A stretch of 64,000 bases of DNA from Streptomyces tardus (lineage in GTDB: Bacteria; Actinomycetota; Actinomycetes; Streptomycetales; Streptomycetaceae): assembly GCF_018101125.2 (NCBI RefSeq), contig NZ_JAELVF020000001.1, positions 2,546,147 to 2,610,146 of the forward strand, read 5' to 3'. This document shows positions 36,517 through 46,752 of this stretch, piece after piece (positions within the stretch are counted from its first letter, which is position 1; each line of letters starts with the position of its first letter). Made by a program: the position numbers and the translations under genes. The notes below the pieces were generated by a model. The model saw only the letters and a list, made by a program, of their open reading frames with translations. It ran no database searches and was not told where the DNA came from.

Positions 36517-36569
36517 CGGCCTCGGAGCTGTCGGCCTCGGGGCTGTCGGCCTCGGGGCTGTCGGCCTCC
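36517..36569. repeat. 15-bp tandem repeats beyond the opuCA-like gene
   Basis: CGGCCTCGGAGCTGT, then CGGCCTCGGGGCTGT twice and a partial copy, ending just before the stop of the ABC ATPase gene; the rest of the 36296-36583 gap holds similar degenerate CCTCGG/CCCCGGA words and no gene. Confidence 0.75.
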
Positions 36570-36583
36570 GGCGGCGGGCGCGC

Positions 36584-37777
36584 TCAGATGTCGGTGACCG
36601 TCTCCAACTCGACGGCGGAACGGGGGATCGCGCGCTCCTCCGCGTCGATGGAGCGCCGCAGCGCCTCGTGGAGTTTGGCCGGGGTGAGCACGCCGAGGAA
36701 TCGCTCGCCCTCCTCGACCGCCACCCAGCCGGCGTCGTACTGGAGCATGGTGCTGAAGGCCTGCTTCAGCGGGGCGCCGAGCGGCAGCCAGGCGTCCATT
36801 CTGCGGGCCCGGTCGCGCACCGTGCCGTCGCCCGCCGTGTTCACGGAGTCGGCGGAGACCCAGCCGTGCAGTGCGCCGCGGTCGTCGAGCACCACGGCCC
36901 AGCGGGCCTCGTCGGCGGCCATCTTTTCGGCGGCGCGGGCGAGCGTGTCGTCCAGGCGCACCAGCGGCGGCTGCTCCAGATCGTCGAGCTCGATGGGCGT
37001 GACCGAGAGCCGCTTGAGTCCGCGGTCCGCGCCGACGAAGTCCGCGACGTACGGAGTGGCAGGCGCGCCGAGCACCTTGGCCGGCGGGTCGAACTGCTCG
37101 ATGCGGCCGGAGCCGTAGACCGCGATGCGGTCGCCGAGACGCACCGCCTCCTCTATGTCGTGCGTGACGAAGAGGACGGTCTTGCGCACCTCGGCCTGGA
37201 GCCGGAGGAACTCGTTCTGGAGGTGCTCGCGCACCACCGGGTCGACCGCGCCGAACGGCTCGTCCATCAGCAGCACGGGCGGGTCGGCGGCCAACGCCCG
37301 TGCCACGCCGACGCGTTGGCGCTGCCCGCCGGAGAGCTGGTCGGGGTAGCGGTCGCCGTGCACCGACGGATCGAGTCCGACCAGCTCCAGCAACTCGGCC
37401 GCGCGCGACCGGCCCTTGGCCTTCTGCCAGCCGAGCAGCCGGGGGACGGTGGCGGTGTTCTCCAGGATCGTCTTGTGCGGGAAGAGTCCGACCTGCTGGA
37501 TCACGTAGCCGATGCGGCGGCGCAGCACGACGGGGTCGACGGTCGCGATGTCCTCGCCGTCCAGCAGAATCCTGCCCTCGGTCGGCTCGATCAGGCGGTT
37601 GACCATCTTCATGGTGGTGGTCTTGCCACAGCCCGACGGACCGACAAGAGTGACCAGTTCACCTTCGGCGACGTCGAAGGTGAGGTTGTCCACGGCGACC
37701 GTGCCATCGGCGTAACGCTTGGTCACCTGGTCGAACTTGATGAAGTTCTCGTTGCGGTGCTCTGTGGGCTGCGACAT
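36584..37777 (-). CDS. Glycine betaine/quaternary-amine ABC transporter ATPase (OpuCA/ProV-like)
   Basis: 397 residues. ABC domain: Walker A GPSGCGKTTTMKMVNRL, signature LSGGQRQRVGVARALA, Walker B VLLMDEPFGAVDP, H-loop VTHDIEEAV. The C-terminal ~130 residues are a CBS-domain pair (VRLDDTLARAAEKMAADEARWAVVLDD; LGAPLKQAFSTMLQYDAGWVAVEEGERFLGVLT), the ionic-strength sensor of OpuA/OpuC systems. Divergent from the permease genes, 40 bp away, so one small region controls both. Confidence 0.93.
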   Translation of the reverse strand: MSQPTEHRNENFIKFDQVTKRYADGTVAVDNLTFDVAEGELVTLVGPSGCGKTTTMKMVNRLIEPTEGRILLDGEDIATVDPVVLRRRIGYVIQQVGLFPHKTILENTATVPRLLGWQKAKGRSRAAELLELVGLDPSVHGDRYPDQLSGGQRQRVGVARALAADPPVLLMDEPFGAVDPVVREHLQNEFLRLQAEVRKTVLFVTHDIEEAVRLGDRIAVYGSGRIEQFDPPAKVLGAPATPYVADFVGADRGLKRLSVTPIELDDLEQPPLVRLDDTLARAAEKMAADEARWAVVLDDRGALHGWVSADSVNTAGDGTVRDRARRMDAWLPLGAPLKQAFSTMLQYDAGWVAVEEGERFLGVLTPAKLHEALRRSIDAEERAIPRSAVELETVTDI

Positions 37778-37817
37778 GCTCCCGATTCTGTCAGCGTCAG
37801 CGGTTAGGGTCGCGAAC

Positions 37818-38585
37818 GTGATGTCAAAAGGTTGTCTCGCCGCCAACGAATGGATCTGTGGCGAGTACGTCCGCTCCCGCCAGGAGGAGCTGACGGACGC
37901 GACGCTTCAGCACATCGGGATCACCGTCGCCTCCGTGGGGATCGGGCTGCTCATCGCCCTGCCGCTGGCGTTTCTCGCCCGGCGGTACCGGGTCGCCGCC
38001 TCCCCGCTGCTCGCGCTGACCACGATCCTCTACACCGTGCCCTCGCTCGCGATGCTGGCGCTGCTGGTGCCGATGCTGGGCATCTCGGTCTCGGTGGTGG
38101 TCACGGCGCTGGTGCTGTACTCGCTCACTATCCTCCTTCGGAATATCCTCGCCGGCCTCGAATCCGTGCCGGAGGAGGTGCGCGAGTCCGCGCGGGGCAT
38201 GGGGTACGGGCCGCTGCGGATGCTGCTGACGGTCGAACTCCCGCTGTCGCTGCCGGCGTTGATGGCCGGAGTGCGGATCGCGACGGTCTCCACCGTGGCG
38301 ATGACGACCGTGGGCGGCATCATCGACTTCGGCGGTCTGGGGAATCTGCTCTTCTCCGGCCTCGACAGTGTCTTCAAGGCCCAGGTGCTGACCGCCTCGG
38401 TGATCTGCGTGGTGCTCGCGATCGTCGCCGACCTGTTGCTGCTGGGGCTCCAGTGGCTTCTCACTCCGTGGGCGAGATCGCGTTCCCGCAAGCCGGTCCG
38501 GGCCCGGGCCGATGACGCGCCGAGTGATTCGGCCGAGGCCGAGGCACCGGCCGGTGCCACCCCGCTCGCCGGAAAGGCGGTCTGA
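37818..38585 (+). CDS. Betaine-type ABC transporter permease (OpuCB-like)
   Basis: 255 residues, about six membrane helices; ABC permease EAA-type loop ESARGMGYGPLRMLLTVELPLSLPALMAGVRIA and ILYTVPSLAMLALLVP. GTG 37818 (7 nt after TAGGGT at 37805-37810) or ATG 37821; no Shine-Dalgarno, so probably leaderless. Followed 2 bp later by the second permease. Confidence 0.92.
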   Translation: MMSKGCLAANEWICGEYVRSRQEELTDATLQHIGITVASVGIGLLIALPLAFLARRYRVAASPLLALTTILYTVPSLAMLALLVPMLGISVSVVVTALVLYSLTILLRNILAGLESVPEEVRESARGMGYGPLRMLLTVELPLSLPALMAGVRIATVSTVAMTTVGGIIDFGGLGNLLFSGLDSVFKAQVLTASVICVVLAIVADLLLLGLQWLLTPWARSRSRKPVRARADDAPSDSAEAEAPAGATPLAGKAV

Positions 38586-38587
38586 CC

Positions 38588-39331
38588 GTGGGAGTCGTCG
38601 CCGACACCTGGAGCTGGCTCACCACCGGCGAGAACTGGAGCGGTACGGGCGGGGTGTGGGACCGGCTCGGCGAGCACCTCTTCCTCACCCTCGTCTGCAT
38701 GGTGATCGCCTGCGCCGTCGCGCTGCCGATCGCGCTGTGGCTGGGGCACATCGGGCGCGGCGGGGCGCTGGCGATCAACATCTCCAACGTGGGCCGCGCG
38801 GTGCCCACCCTCGCCGTGCTGGTGCTGCTGACGATCAGCCCGCTCGGCCGATCCGAGCTGTGGCCCACGGTGATCGCTCTCGTCCTCTTCGCGATTCCGC
38901 CGCTGCTGACCAACGCCTACGTCGGGATGCGCGAGGCGGACCGCGACGTCGTGGAGGCTGCGCGCGGAATGGGCATGTCCGGCGGCCAGTTGCTGGCCCG
39001 GGTCGAGCTGCCGCTGGCGTACCCGCTGATCATGACCGGTGTGCGGACGGCGACCGTGCAGGTCGTCGCCACCGCCACCCTGGCGGCGATCGCGGGCGGC
39101 GGCGGGCTGGGTCGGATCATCACCGAGGGCTTCAACACCTACCGGACACCGCAGGTGGTGGCCGGCGCGGTGCTGGTCGCGGTGCTGGCGCTGCTGGTCG
39201 AGGGCGCTCTGGTGCTGCTCAGCCGGTGGCTCGACCCGATGCGGCGGCGTACGGCCGGCGGTCCCGCGAGCGGCGCTGCCGACGCGGACGCGGCGGCGGG
39301 CAGGGGAGTGCCGGTGTCCGCCACTTCCTGA
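38588..39331 (+). CDS. Betaine-type ABC transporter permease (OpuCD-like)
   Basis: 247 residues: LFLTLVCMVIACAVALPIALWLG, VGRAVPTLAVLVLL, EAARGMGMSGGQLLARVELPLAYPLIMTGVRTATVQVVATATLAAIAGGGGLGRII are OpuCB/CD signatures. Two-bp gap from the first permease indicates coupling. Ala/Asp-rich tail. Confidence 0.92.
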   Translation: MGVVADTWSWLTTGENWSGTGGVWDRLGEHLFLTLVCMVIACAVALPIALWLGHIGRGGALAINISNVGRAVPTLAVLVLLTISPLGRSELWPTVIALVLFAIPPLLTNAYVGMREADRDVVEAARGMGMSGGQLLARVELPLAYPLIMTGVRTATVQVVATATLAAIAGGGGLGRIITEGFNTYRTPQVVAGAVLVAVLALLVEGALVLLSRWLDPMRRRTAGGPASGAADADAAAGRGVPVSATS

Positions 39332-39553
39332 CCCTCCCGCTGTGCGCGACTCCCCGCCTCGGGCGAAGCCCCTCGCGGCGGCCCGCGGCGGCAGACCTGT
39401 CCGCGGAGATCAGTCCGACAGGCCGGCCGCCGTTCGCAGCCGGAGCCCCGCGGCACCGTCCGCCCCCGTACTCGCCGTCTACGATCGCGCACCGGAGCTG
39501 CCGGTGCGCTCGGAGCCCCACCGCCCCGTGCGGTTCGTCCCCAAGGAGCAGCA

Positions 39554-40516
39554 GTGTTCGAGCAGTTCACGCGCGGTGGCGGGCGCCGAGCCGCGCCGGC
39601 CGCGGTCGTCGCCCTCGTCGTGGTGCTCGGCGGGTGTGCGGGCCAGAGCCTGGAGGAGTCGGGCGGTGGCGGCGAGGGCAGCCTGGTGGTCGGCTCCGCC
39701 GGCTTCTCCGAGTCGGAGATCATGGCGCAGCTCTACGCCCAGCTGCTCTCGGACGCCGGCTACAGCACCCGCGTACAGCGCCTGGCCAACCGGGAGTTGT
39801 ACGAGCCCGCCCTGGAGAAGGGCGAGATCGATGTCGTGCCGGAGTACGCGGCGACCCTCGCCGAGTTCCTCAACGCCAAGGTGAACGGCGCCGAGGCGGC
39901 CGAGAAGAAGCCGGTCGCCTCCGCCGATCCGGACGCCACGGTCAAGGCGCTGGCCAAGCTGGCCGAGCCGCGCGGCATCAGCGTGCTCGCCGCCGGCGAC
40001 GCGGTGAACCAGAACGCGTTCGCGGTCACCGAGGACTTCGCGAAGAAGCACGGCCTGAAGACGCTCACCGACGTCGGCGAGAAGGGCCTGAAGATCAAAC
40101 TGGCCGCGGGCGACGAGTGCGCGGAACGGCCCTTCTGCCAGCCGGGGTTGGAGAGCCGCTACGACATCGACGTGACGCGGCTCGATCCCAAGGGCGTGGG
40201 CAGCGTGCAGGCCAAGCAGTCGGTGCAGAACGGCAACAACAACATGGTGCTGACGACGACCACGGACGCCTCCATGGAGGAGTTCGACCTGGTGCTGCTG
40301 GAGGACGACAAGGACCTGCAGAACGCCGACAACGTACTGCCGGTGGTCAACACCAAGGACGCCGGCGACCGCCGGATCACCGACACGCTGGACAAGCTGA
40401 CCCGGGTGCTGACGACCGAGGACCTGATCGAGCTGAACCGCAAGGTCGACTCCGAGCGGCAGAAGCCCGACGATGTGGCCGAGGAGTACCTCAAGTCCAA
40501 GGGTCTGGTCGGGTAG
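39554..40516 (+). CDS. Betaine-type substrate-binding lipoprotein (OpuCC/OsmF-like)
   Basis: 320 residues. Signal peptide with lipobox (VVVLGGCAG), then SLVVGSAGFSESEIMAQLYAQLLSDAGYSTRVQRLANRELYEPALEKGEIDVVPEYAATLAEFLN, the OpuAC fold with aromatic/acidic ligand residues, ending LTTEDLIELNRKVDSERQKPDDVAEEYLKSKGL. GTG 39554 has AAGGAG 5 nt upstream. Collects the osmolyte for the two permeases; completes a four-gene importer split over two divergent transcripts. Confidence 0.93.
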   Translation: MFEQFTRGGGRRAAPAAVVALVVVLGGCAGQSLEESGGGGEGSLVVGSAGFSESEIMAQLYAQLLSDAGYSTRVQRLANRELYEPALEKGEIDVVPEYAATLAEFLNAKVNGAEAAEKKPVASADPDATVKALAKLAEPRGISVLAAGDAVNQNAFAVTEDFAKKHGLKTLTDVGEKGLKIKLAAGDECAERPFCQPGLESRYDIDVTRLDPKGVGSVQAKQSVQNGNNNMVLTTTTDASMEEFDLVLLEDDKDLQNADNVLPVVNTKDAGDRRITDTLDKLTRVLTTEDLIELNRKVDSERQKPDDVAEEYLKSKGLVG

Positions 40517-40788
40517 TTCGGCGCCCGTGCTGGTGATTCGGGCGTCTGCCGCGCCGTGTTCGCCGGTGCGCACAGCCAACCACCGTCGTGCAGCAGTCGG
40601 TCGGTGGGCGCGGTGCTGCCCTCGCGCGCGGGTGCCGCTGAGCGTGCCGCGAGCGCCGCGGTGGTGGAGGCGTTGGGCGGACGCGGTGCGTGTGCGGTGC
40701 ATACGACGTGCGCGTGCACCGTAACCACCGGAAAACAGTTTTCCTGGCGCTCTCCCAACGCATCGCCACGCACGGTAAGTTTCGGGCC

Positions 40789-41967
40789 ATGCCCCGAGGA
40801 CGTCACCGCCAAGAGCTGCCGCTGCACCGGCTGCTCGTCCCTGCGGGCGTCGCGGCGTTCGCCCTGCTGTGCGCGGTCGGCGCACTGTTCGTCGGCGACG
40901 ACGCCGTGCTGCGGGTGCTCACCGCGGCAGCCGCCGTCGCCGCGGTCGTCGGTGCGGTGCTGCTGCGGAGCTGGGACAGCGCCGCCGGCCGCCGGGCCGC
41001 CGAGGCGCACGCGGAGCGGGCCAACACCGCGCTGCTCGCCGACGAGCGGGCGGCCGAGTCGGCTGCCGAACTGCGCAGGGCGCGGGAGCTGCGCACCAAG
41101 TTGGAGAAGCGCCTGCGTGCCAAGCGCGCCCAACTGGCCGCCCTGCGCACCGAACACGCCGCCCTGCTGAGGCGGTACGCGAACGCGGAGACCCAGCGTG
41201 CCAGCGCACTGGAAGGCCGCAGGCAGCTGGCCATCGCGGCGTCGGAGCCGGTGAAGGCGCTGACGACGGGAGCCGCCGACCACCGCGCTGCCTCCGGCGC
41301 CCCGAGCCGGCTGACCTATCTTCAGGCGGACCAGGCGCTGGCGAACCTGCGCAGGTCGGGAGCGCGGCAGCAGCAGACGGCGGAAGCCGGCCGCGGCGAA
41401 GCCGTACGTCCGGCCGCACCGCGACAGGCTTCGGCGGACGGGTCGGCGGCCGGCACCACCCGGCCTCGGCCCTCCGAGCGGGACGCGGCGCCCGCATCCG
41501 GCCACCGCGCCGAGCCGCCGGCCCGGTGGGACGCAGGGCAGATCGATCAGCGCGAGCAGCAGGAGCAGCGCGCGCAGAACGGGCAGCGCGGGCAGAAGTA
41601 CGACGCGAGGCGGCATCGGTTGCCGGTGCGGGAGCCGGGCCGGGAGGGTCGTCGGCAGATCGGCGGCGCCGCGCCGGGACGCCCCGTCGGCGGCTTCGAC
41701 TTCTTCGGCAGCGGGCAGGACGCGTCCCCGACCGACGAGGCGCACCCGGCCCCCGACTCCCGTACGCAGCCGCCGACTTCGGCCTCCGCACCGCCGTCGT
41801 CCGGGCCGCCGGTTGGGCCGTCGTCCGGGCCGTCGTCGGTGCAGTCGAACCAGAGTTCCGCGCGGCGGAAGGGCGGGCCGGGGAGCGGGCAGACCGCGCC
41901 CCCCGAGTCCGAGTCGCGCGATTTGTGGCAGCAGGTCGCCGGCAAGGTCATCGACGTCGCCGACTGA
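40789..41967 (+). CDS. Membrane-anchored coiled-coil protein, unknown function
   Basis: 392 residues. Two close hydrophobic segments near the start (LLVPAGVAAFALLCAVGALFV; VLTAAAAVAAVVGAVLLRSW), a ~90-residue coiled coil rich in Ala/Arg/Glu/Leu (HAERANTALLADERAAESA, LRTKLEKRLRAKRAQLAALR), then a long disordered Gly/Pro/Ser/Gln region and a short conserved-looking end LWQQVAGKVIDVAD. ATG 40789 lies 7 nt after TAAGTT; the upstream frame to 40690 has non-coding composition. No family recognised. Confidence 0.75.
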   Translation: MPRGRHRQELPLHRLLVPAGVAAFALLCAVGALFVGDDAVLRVLTAAAAVAAVVGAVLLRSWDSAAGRRAAEAHAERANTALLADERAAESAAELRRARELRTKLEKRLRAKRAQLAALRTEHAALLRRYANAETQRASALEGRRQLAIAASEPVKALTTGAADHRAASGAPSRLTYLQADQALANLRRSGARQQQTAEAGRGEAVRPAAPRQASADGSAAGTTRPRPSERDAAPASGHRAEPPARWDAGQIDQREQQEQRAQNGQRGQKYDARRHRLPVREPGREGRRQIGGAAPGRPVGGFDFFGSGQDASPTDEAHPAPDSRTQPPTSASAPPSSGPPVGPSSGPSSVQSNQSSARRKGGPGSGQTAPPESESRDLWQQVAGKVIDVAD

Positions 41968-42103
41968 GACGCAGCCCTGCCGAGGCCGGAGGAGCGGCTC
42001 GTGGCCCCGCCGACGCGGACCGAACCGCCGGTCCGCTCCGACGCAAGGAAACCGCCACCGGCTCGGCAGGCGGCAGCGTGCCGGAACTCCCCGCCGGGGC
42101 CCG

Positions 42104-43246
42104 CTACTTGTCGATGTCGCCGACCACGAAGAAGAACGACCCCAGAATCGCCACCATGTCGGCCACCAGTGTCCCCGGCAGCAGTCCGGTCAGCGCCTGG
42201 ATGTTGTTGTACGAGGCCGACCGCAATTTCAGGCGGTACGGGGTCTTCTCGCCCTTGGAGACCAGGTAGTAGCCGTTGAGCCCGAGCGGGTTCTCCGTCC
42301 AGGCGTACGTCTCGCCCTCGGGCGCCTTCAGCACCTTGGGCAGCCGCTGATTGATGGGCCCGGGGGGCAGCTCTGCGAGCCTGTCCAGGCAGGCGTCGGC
42401 GAGGTCGAGGGCGTTGTGGGTCTGGGCGAGCAGCACTTCGAAGCGGGCGCAGCAGTCGCCGGCCTGACGGGTGTGCACCTTCAGGGTGTCGGCCAGCTCG
42501 CCGTAGGCCAGATACGGCTCGTCCCGGCGCAGGTCGAAATCGACCCCGGAGGCGCGCGCGATGGGGCCGCTGACCCCGTACGCGTGCACGGTCTCGGGGG
42601 AGAGCACGCCGACGTGCTCGGTGCGGGCGCGGAAGATCTCGTTGCCGAGCACCAGATCGTCGAAGACGTCCATGCGGGAACGCAGCGCCGCGACCGTCGA
42701 CCTGGCGCGCTGCGTCCAGCCGGCCGGAAGGTCCTCCTTCAGCCCGCCGACGCGGTTGAACATGTAGTGCATCCGGCCGCCGGAGAGCTCCTCCATCACG
42801 TGCTGGAGGTCCTCGCGCTCCCGGAACGCGTAGAACATCGGCGTGATGCCGCCCAGTTCCAACGGATAGGAGCCGAGGAACATCAGGTGGTTGAGGACCC
42901 GGTTGAGCTCGGCGAGGAGCGTGCGTGTCCACACCGCGCGCTCGGGCACCTCCATACCGAGCATCCGCTCGACGGCGAGGACGACCCCGAGCTCGTTGGA
43001 GAAGGCGGAGAGCCAGTCGTGCCGGTTGGCGAGCACGATGATCTGCCGGTAGTCGCGCGCCTCGAAGAGCTTCTCGGCGCCGCGGTGCATATAGCCGACG
43101 ACCGGTTCGGCGGAGCTGATGCGCTCGCCGTCCACCACGAGCCGCAGCCGCAGTACACCGTGTGTGGAGGGATGCTGCGGGCCGATGTTGAGCACCATGT
43201 CGGTGCTCTCGGCCGCGCCTCCGATGCCGACAGTCGTCTCCGTCAT
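42104..43246 (-). CDS. nuoD: NADH-quinone oxidoreductase subunit D, orphan copy
   Basis: 380 residues, shorter than main-operon NuoD (about 440). [85 protein letters not shown] and the C-terminal GDIDK ending are all NuoD/HyaB-fold signatures. No other nuo gene is adjacent; such solitary nuoD copies occur in Streptomyces in addition to the nuoA-N operon. Whether it joins complex I is unknown. Confidence 0.92.
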   Translation of the reverse strand: MTETTVGIGGAAESTDMVLNIGPQHPSTHGVLRLRLVVDGERISSAEPVVGYMHRGAEKLFEARDYRQIIVLANRHDWLSAFSNELGVVLAVERMLGMEVPERAVWTRTLLAELNRVLNHLMFLGSYPLELGGITPMFYAFREREDLQHVMEELSGGRMHYMFNRVGGLKEDLPAGWTQRARSTVAALRSRMDVFDDLVLGNEIFRARTEHVGVLSPETVHAYGVSGPIARASGVDFDLRRDEPYLAYGELADTLKVHTRQAGDCCARFEVLLAQTHNALDLADACLDRLAELPPGPINQRLPKVLKAPEGETYAWTENPLGLNGYYLVSKGEKTPYRLKLRSASYNNIQALTGLLPGTLVADMVAILGSFFFVVGDIDK

Positions 43247-43358
43247 GGGGCCAGTCTGTCAGCTCGTCCCGGGCCGCCCTCCGGAGCCCGGCACCCTCGG
43301 GCCTCACCCGTTCGCCCGGTGGGCACGCGCGGTCGGAAGCTGCGCCTACTCTTGGGCC

Positions 43359-44033
43359 ATGGAGCCCGGACACAGCGCAGATGTCGGTCCGTCGTCGCCG
43401 CGAGCGGTACGAGGGCCCGAGCACGATCCGGTGCCCGCCGCCCCCGAGGGCCCCTCCGGGACACCGCGGCTCCAGGACGCCCCCCACCACGACCGCACGG
43501 ATCCCGCCGATCCGGGACCGGCCCGTACTGACGCGGGGGAGCACGTCGCGGACCGCACCCCGGACGGGAGCGACTACGCCTGGCGCGGGGTGGAGCGGGC
43601 ACTGCTGCGGATGCGACGTGCGGTGCTGCTGATGATCCTGCCGACGGTGCTCCTGCCGGCGGCGGTGCTGCTGGGCTGGCTTGCCGGACCGTACTGGGCG
43701 CTGCTGGTGCTGCTGCCGCTGGCTCCGGCGGCCTTCGGCTGGTACGCGCTCGCCCGCAACTGGCGTTCGTGGCGGTACGCGGAACGCGCCGACGACCTGC
43801 TGATCAGTCGTGGGGTGATGTGGCGGGAGCTGACCGTGGTGCCGTACGGCCGGATGCAGTTGGTCGAGGTCACCTCCGGCCCGCTGGAGCGCAGGTACGG
43901 GCTGGCCCGCCTCCAGCTGCACACCGCCGCCGCCGCGACCGACGCGCAGATCCCCGGGCTCGTACCGGCGGAGGCGGAACGGCTGCGGGACCGGTTGACC
44001 GAACTCGGCGAAGCCCGTTCGGCCGGGCTGTGA
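43359..44033 (+). CDS. PH-domain (DUF304/bPH2) membrane protein
   Basis: 224 residues: ~75 disordered residues, two membrane helices (LLMILPTVLLPAAVLLGWLAG; WALLVLLPLAPAAFGWYAL), then a bacterial PH domain (DLLISRGVMWRELTVVPYGRMQLVEVTSGPLERRYGLARLQLHTAA). ATG 43359 is 6 nt after TACTCT: leaderless pattern. Partner of the next gene (YdbS/YdbT-like pair). Confidence 0.87.
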   Translation: MEPGHSADVGPSSPRAVRGPEHDPVPAAPEGPSGTPRLQDAPHHDRTDPADPGPARTDAGEHVADRTPDGSDYAWRGVERALLRMRRAVLLMILPTVLLPAAVLLGWLAGPYWALLVLLPLAPAAFGWYALARNWRSWRYAERADDLLISRGVMWRELTVVPYGRMQLVEVTSGPLERRYGLARLQLHTAAAATDAQIPGLVPAEAERLRDRLTELGEARSAGL

Positions 44034-44037
44034 AGCG

Positions 44038-45498
44038 GTGACGGTCCCGATGAGCGGCGAACACGAGCAGCCCGGTGAACACGAGCAGCCCGGCGAACGC
44101 GAACCCCCCGAACCCCCCGAACCCGGCGAACGGCCCGACGCCCACGGGCAGTGCGGCGAGGACCGGCGGGAGCCGGGTCCGTTCCGGTGGCTGCCGAACC
44201 GGCCCGAGGGCACCCGGCTGCACCCCATCACGCCCTGGCGGCGCACCTGGGCGCCGATCGCGGCGCTCGCCGTCTTCGCCGTGCAGGACCTCAACCGCGC
44301 CCGGGAGTGGATCACCCAACTCACCCTGGGCTGGGTGCTGCTGGCGATGGTGGTGCTGCTGCCGTTCGCCGCCGCGTACGGCTTCCTGTCCTGGTGGGTG
44401 ACGAGCTACCAGGTCACCGACACCGAACTGCGCATCCGCAGCGGGCTGTTCTTCCGGCGGGTGGCGCACATCAGGCTGGACCGCATCCAGGCGGTCGACG
44501 TGACCAGACCGCTCCTGGCCAGAGTCGCCGGTGTAGCCAAGCTCAAGCTCGATGTCGTCGGCACCGAGGCCAAGGACGAGCTGGCATTCCTCGGCGAGGC
44601 CGACGCCGTCGCGCTCCGCGCCGAACTGCTCGCCCGTGCCGCCGGTATCGCTCCCGAGGTCGCACCGAGTGCGGGCGAGGCGCCGGAGCGGCTGCTGGCG
44701 CGGGTGCCGACCCGGATGCTGACGGTGGCGCTGCTGCTCGTCGGCACCGGATGGAGCTTCGTCGCCGCGACGCTGCTGGTGCCGTGGGGCATGTGGTGGT
44801 TCACCGGCAGCCCGGGTGCCGCGATCGCGACCGGGGTGCCGATGCTCGGCGGCGCCTGGGTCTCGACCCTGGGCCGCTATCTCACCGAGTACGACTGGAA
44901 GGTCGCCGAGTCCCCGGACGGGCTGCGGATCGACCACGGACTGCTGGACCGGGAGCACGCCACGGTGCCGCCGGGCCGGGTCCAGGCCGTACGGGTCCTG
45001 CAACCGCGGCTGTGGCGGTCGCGCGACTGGCTGCGGATGGAGTTGAGCGTGGCCGGTTCGGACGGCAAGTCGGTCCTGCTGCCGGTCGCCGACCGGGCCA
45101 CGGCCGAGGAGGTGCTGGCCAGGGTGCTGCCCGGCGTACGGCTGTCGGAGGCTGTGGCCGGGGTGCAGCCGGTGCCCGGTCGTGCGCGCTGGGCCGTTCC
45201 GCTGTGGTGGCGCGGTTACGGGCTCGGCGTGACGGGCGCGGTGCTGGTGACCCGCCGCGGGCTGCTGCGTCGCGAGTGGATCCTGGTGCCGCACGCGAAG
45301 GTGCAGAGCGTACGGCTGAAGCAGGGGCCGTGGGCCCGCCGGCTGCGGCTGGCCGACGTGTACGCCGACCACGGGGCGAACGGCTCGACGAAGGCCGGAC
45401 TGCGGGACGTCGCGGAGGCGCACGCCGTGGTCTCCGCACAGGCGGAACGCTCCCGCACCGGCCGCCGCACCGCTGGCCCGGAGCGCTGGCTGACCTGA
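44038..45498 (+). CDS. PH-domain (YdbT-like) membrane protein
   Basis: 486 residues with at least two bPH2 domains alternating with paired membrane helices: [37 protein letters not shown], then [32 protein letters not shown], then [29 protein letters not shown]-terminal repeats of GEHEQP. Starts 4 bp after the previous stop, so cotranscribed. In Bacillus, YdbS/YdbT confer resistance to sublancin-type compounds (family knowledge); role here unknown. Confidence 0.88.
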   Translation: MTVPMSGEHEQPGEHEQPGEREPPEPPEPGERPDAHGQCGEDRREPGPFRWLPNRPEGTRLHPITPWRRTWAPIAALAVFAVQDLNRAREWITQLTLGWVLLAMVVLLPFAAAYGFLSWWVTSYQVTDTELRIRSGLFFRRVAHIRLDRIQAVDVTRPLLARVAGVAKLKLDVVGTEAKDELAFLGEADAVALRAELLARAAGIAPEVAPSAGEAPERLLARVPTRMLTVALLLVGTGWSFVAATLLVPWGMWWFTGSPGAAIATGVPMLGGAWVSTLGRYLTEYDWKVAESPDGLRIDHGLLDREHATVPPGRVQAVRVLQPRLWRSRDWLRMELSVAGSDGKSVLLPVADRATAEEVLARVLPGVRLSEAVAGVQPVPGRARWAVPLWWRGYGLGVTGAVLVTRRGLLRREWILVPHAKVQSVRLKQGPWARRLRLADVYADHGANGSTKAGLRDVAEAHAVVSAQAERSRTGRRTAGPERWLT

Positions 45499-45529
45499 CC
45501 GCCCGGGCCGGAGCACCGGGCTCAGCGCG

Positions 45530-46720
45530 TCAGCGCGTCGACGCTGCGGGGGCTCGGTGACTCAGGGGGCTGTCGATGCCGACGGGGTGGGCGAGCCACA
45601 GGTGTCCGCCCAGGCCTGCCGGGTCGAGAAGTTCGGCGGCCTCGCCGGAGGCGCTCAGCGCCCGCAGGTATCCGGCCGGATCGGTGCGTGCCAGGTCCAT
45701 CGGCGGACGTCGACCGTCCAGGCCGAGCGCACGCAGCGCCTCCCGCTGCGGCAGCAACCGTCCGCTGCCACCGGTCCCGCGGCCACTGCCTGCCGCCCTG
45801 TCCGCCCTGCCTGCCCTGTCCGCCCCGCCTGGCCCGTCCGCCGCCCGTACCGCGTGCGCGCGAGCCGCGGAGATGCCTCGCGTCTCGTCCGCGCGACTGC
45901 CCCGCGCCTCCTCGGCGGGGCTCGCCTCCGGCGCCGAGGCGCAGGCGTCCATGGCGACATGAGCGGTCAGATCGCAGCTTCCGTCGGGTACGGGGCGCAC
46001 CTCGCGGCCGTCCCGGTAGCCGGTGAGCGTGCCGAAGAGCGGGCGGTCGTCCCGGGTGTGCCCGTAGTCGACGGCCACGGCGAGGCCTGCCGCCAGACTG
46101 CCGACGGCCGTACGCCACGCTTCGTCGCGGGGGCGGCCGATCTCGGCGCGCAGCCCGGGTTCGGGCGGTTCGCCGGTCGGCCACCAGCGCCTCAGCCACC
46201 GGGCGTCGTCGCCGTTGACCGGGGCGCCCAGCTCCTCGCGACCGTCGGCGGGATCGACGCCCACCCGGCGCCACACGCCCTCCCCGTCGGTCTCGACGAC
46301 CTCGCACGCCACGTTGTCCAGCCACTCGTTGGCGAACAGCAGCCCGGTCGTCCCGCTCGGCGGGAGCGAGGACCAGACGATGCGGGGGTCGAGTCCCGGC
46401 GGTCGGGGAGCGCGCTCCACCGCGAGGGGGCGCAGCCGGCGGCGCAGTGCCTCCGGTACCGCCGCCAACACGCCGGTCAGCAGCTCGCCGCGACCGGCTC
46501 CGACGTCGACCATGTCCAGTTCGGGCGGTTCGCAGAGCGCCGCGTCCACTCGGCGCAGCAGCTCCGCGACCGCCTGCGCGTACCGCGGCGAGGCGTGAAC
46601 GGAGGTGCGGAAGTGGGACGACGGCGCCTCCCGTACGAAGAAGCCGTCCGGTCCGTACAGCGCCCGCTCGGTGGCTTCGCGCCAGCCGAGGAGGCGGGGC
46701 ACGCTGTTGTCGTCGGTCAC
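45530..46720 (-). CDS. SAM-dependent methyltransferase, MidA/NDUFAF7-like
   Basis: 396 residues. [39 protein letters not shown] motif [13 protein letters not shown] (residues ~70-81), [38 protein letters not shown] are features of the MidA family (arginine methylation of NDUFS2/NuoD in mitochondria). A ~60-residue Ala/Gly/Arg insert interrupts the C-terminal part. GTG 46720 is 6 nt after TAGGGT (minus strand), no Shine-Dalgarno. Its first 103 codons and promoter are duplicated at 46753-47389. The proximity of a nuoD copy fits the known target (inference). Confidence 0.88.
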   Translation of the reverse strand: MTDDNSVPRLLGWREATERALYGPDGFFVREAPSSHFRTSVHASPRYAQAVAELLRRVDAALCEPPELDMVDVGAGRGELLTGVLAAVPEALRRRLRPLAVERAPRPPGLDPRIVWSSLPPSGTTGLLFANEWLDNVACEVVETDGEGVWRRVGVDPADGREELGAPVNGDDARWLRRWWPTGEPPEPGLRAEIGRPRDEAWRTAVGSLAAGLAVAVDYGHTRDDRPLFGTLTGYRDGREVRPVPDGSCDLTAHVAMDACASAPEASPAEEARGSRADETRGISAARAHAVRAADGPGGADRAGRADRAAGSGRGTGGSGRLLPQREALRALGLDGRRPPMDLARTDPAGYLRALSASGEAAELLDPAGLGGHLWLAHPVGIDSPLSHRAPAASTR

Positions 46721-46727
46721 GGGCCGA
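46413..46727 (-). repeat. Copy A of the 315-bp triplicated segment
   Basis: The 5' 308 bp of the intact methyltransferase gene plus 7 bp upstream. It matches copy B (46753-47067) as an inverted repeat with one mismatch (base 46719 versus 46761, in the start codon) and copy C (47068-47382, extending to 47389) as a perfect direct repeat. Confidence 0.95.
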
Positions 46728-46752
46728 CCCTAGGTGTACTCAGCCCTGCGCC

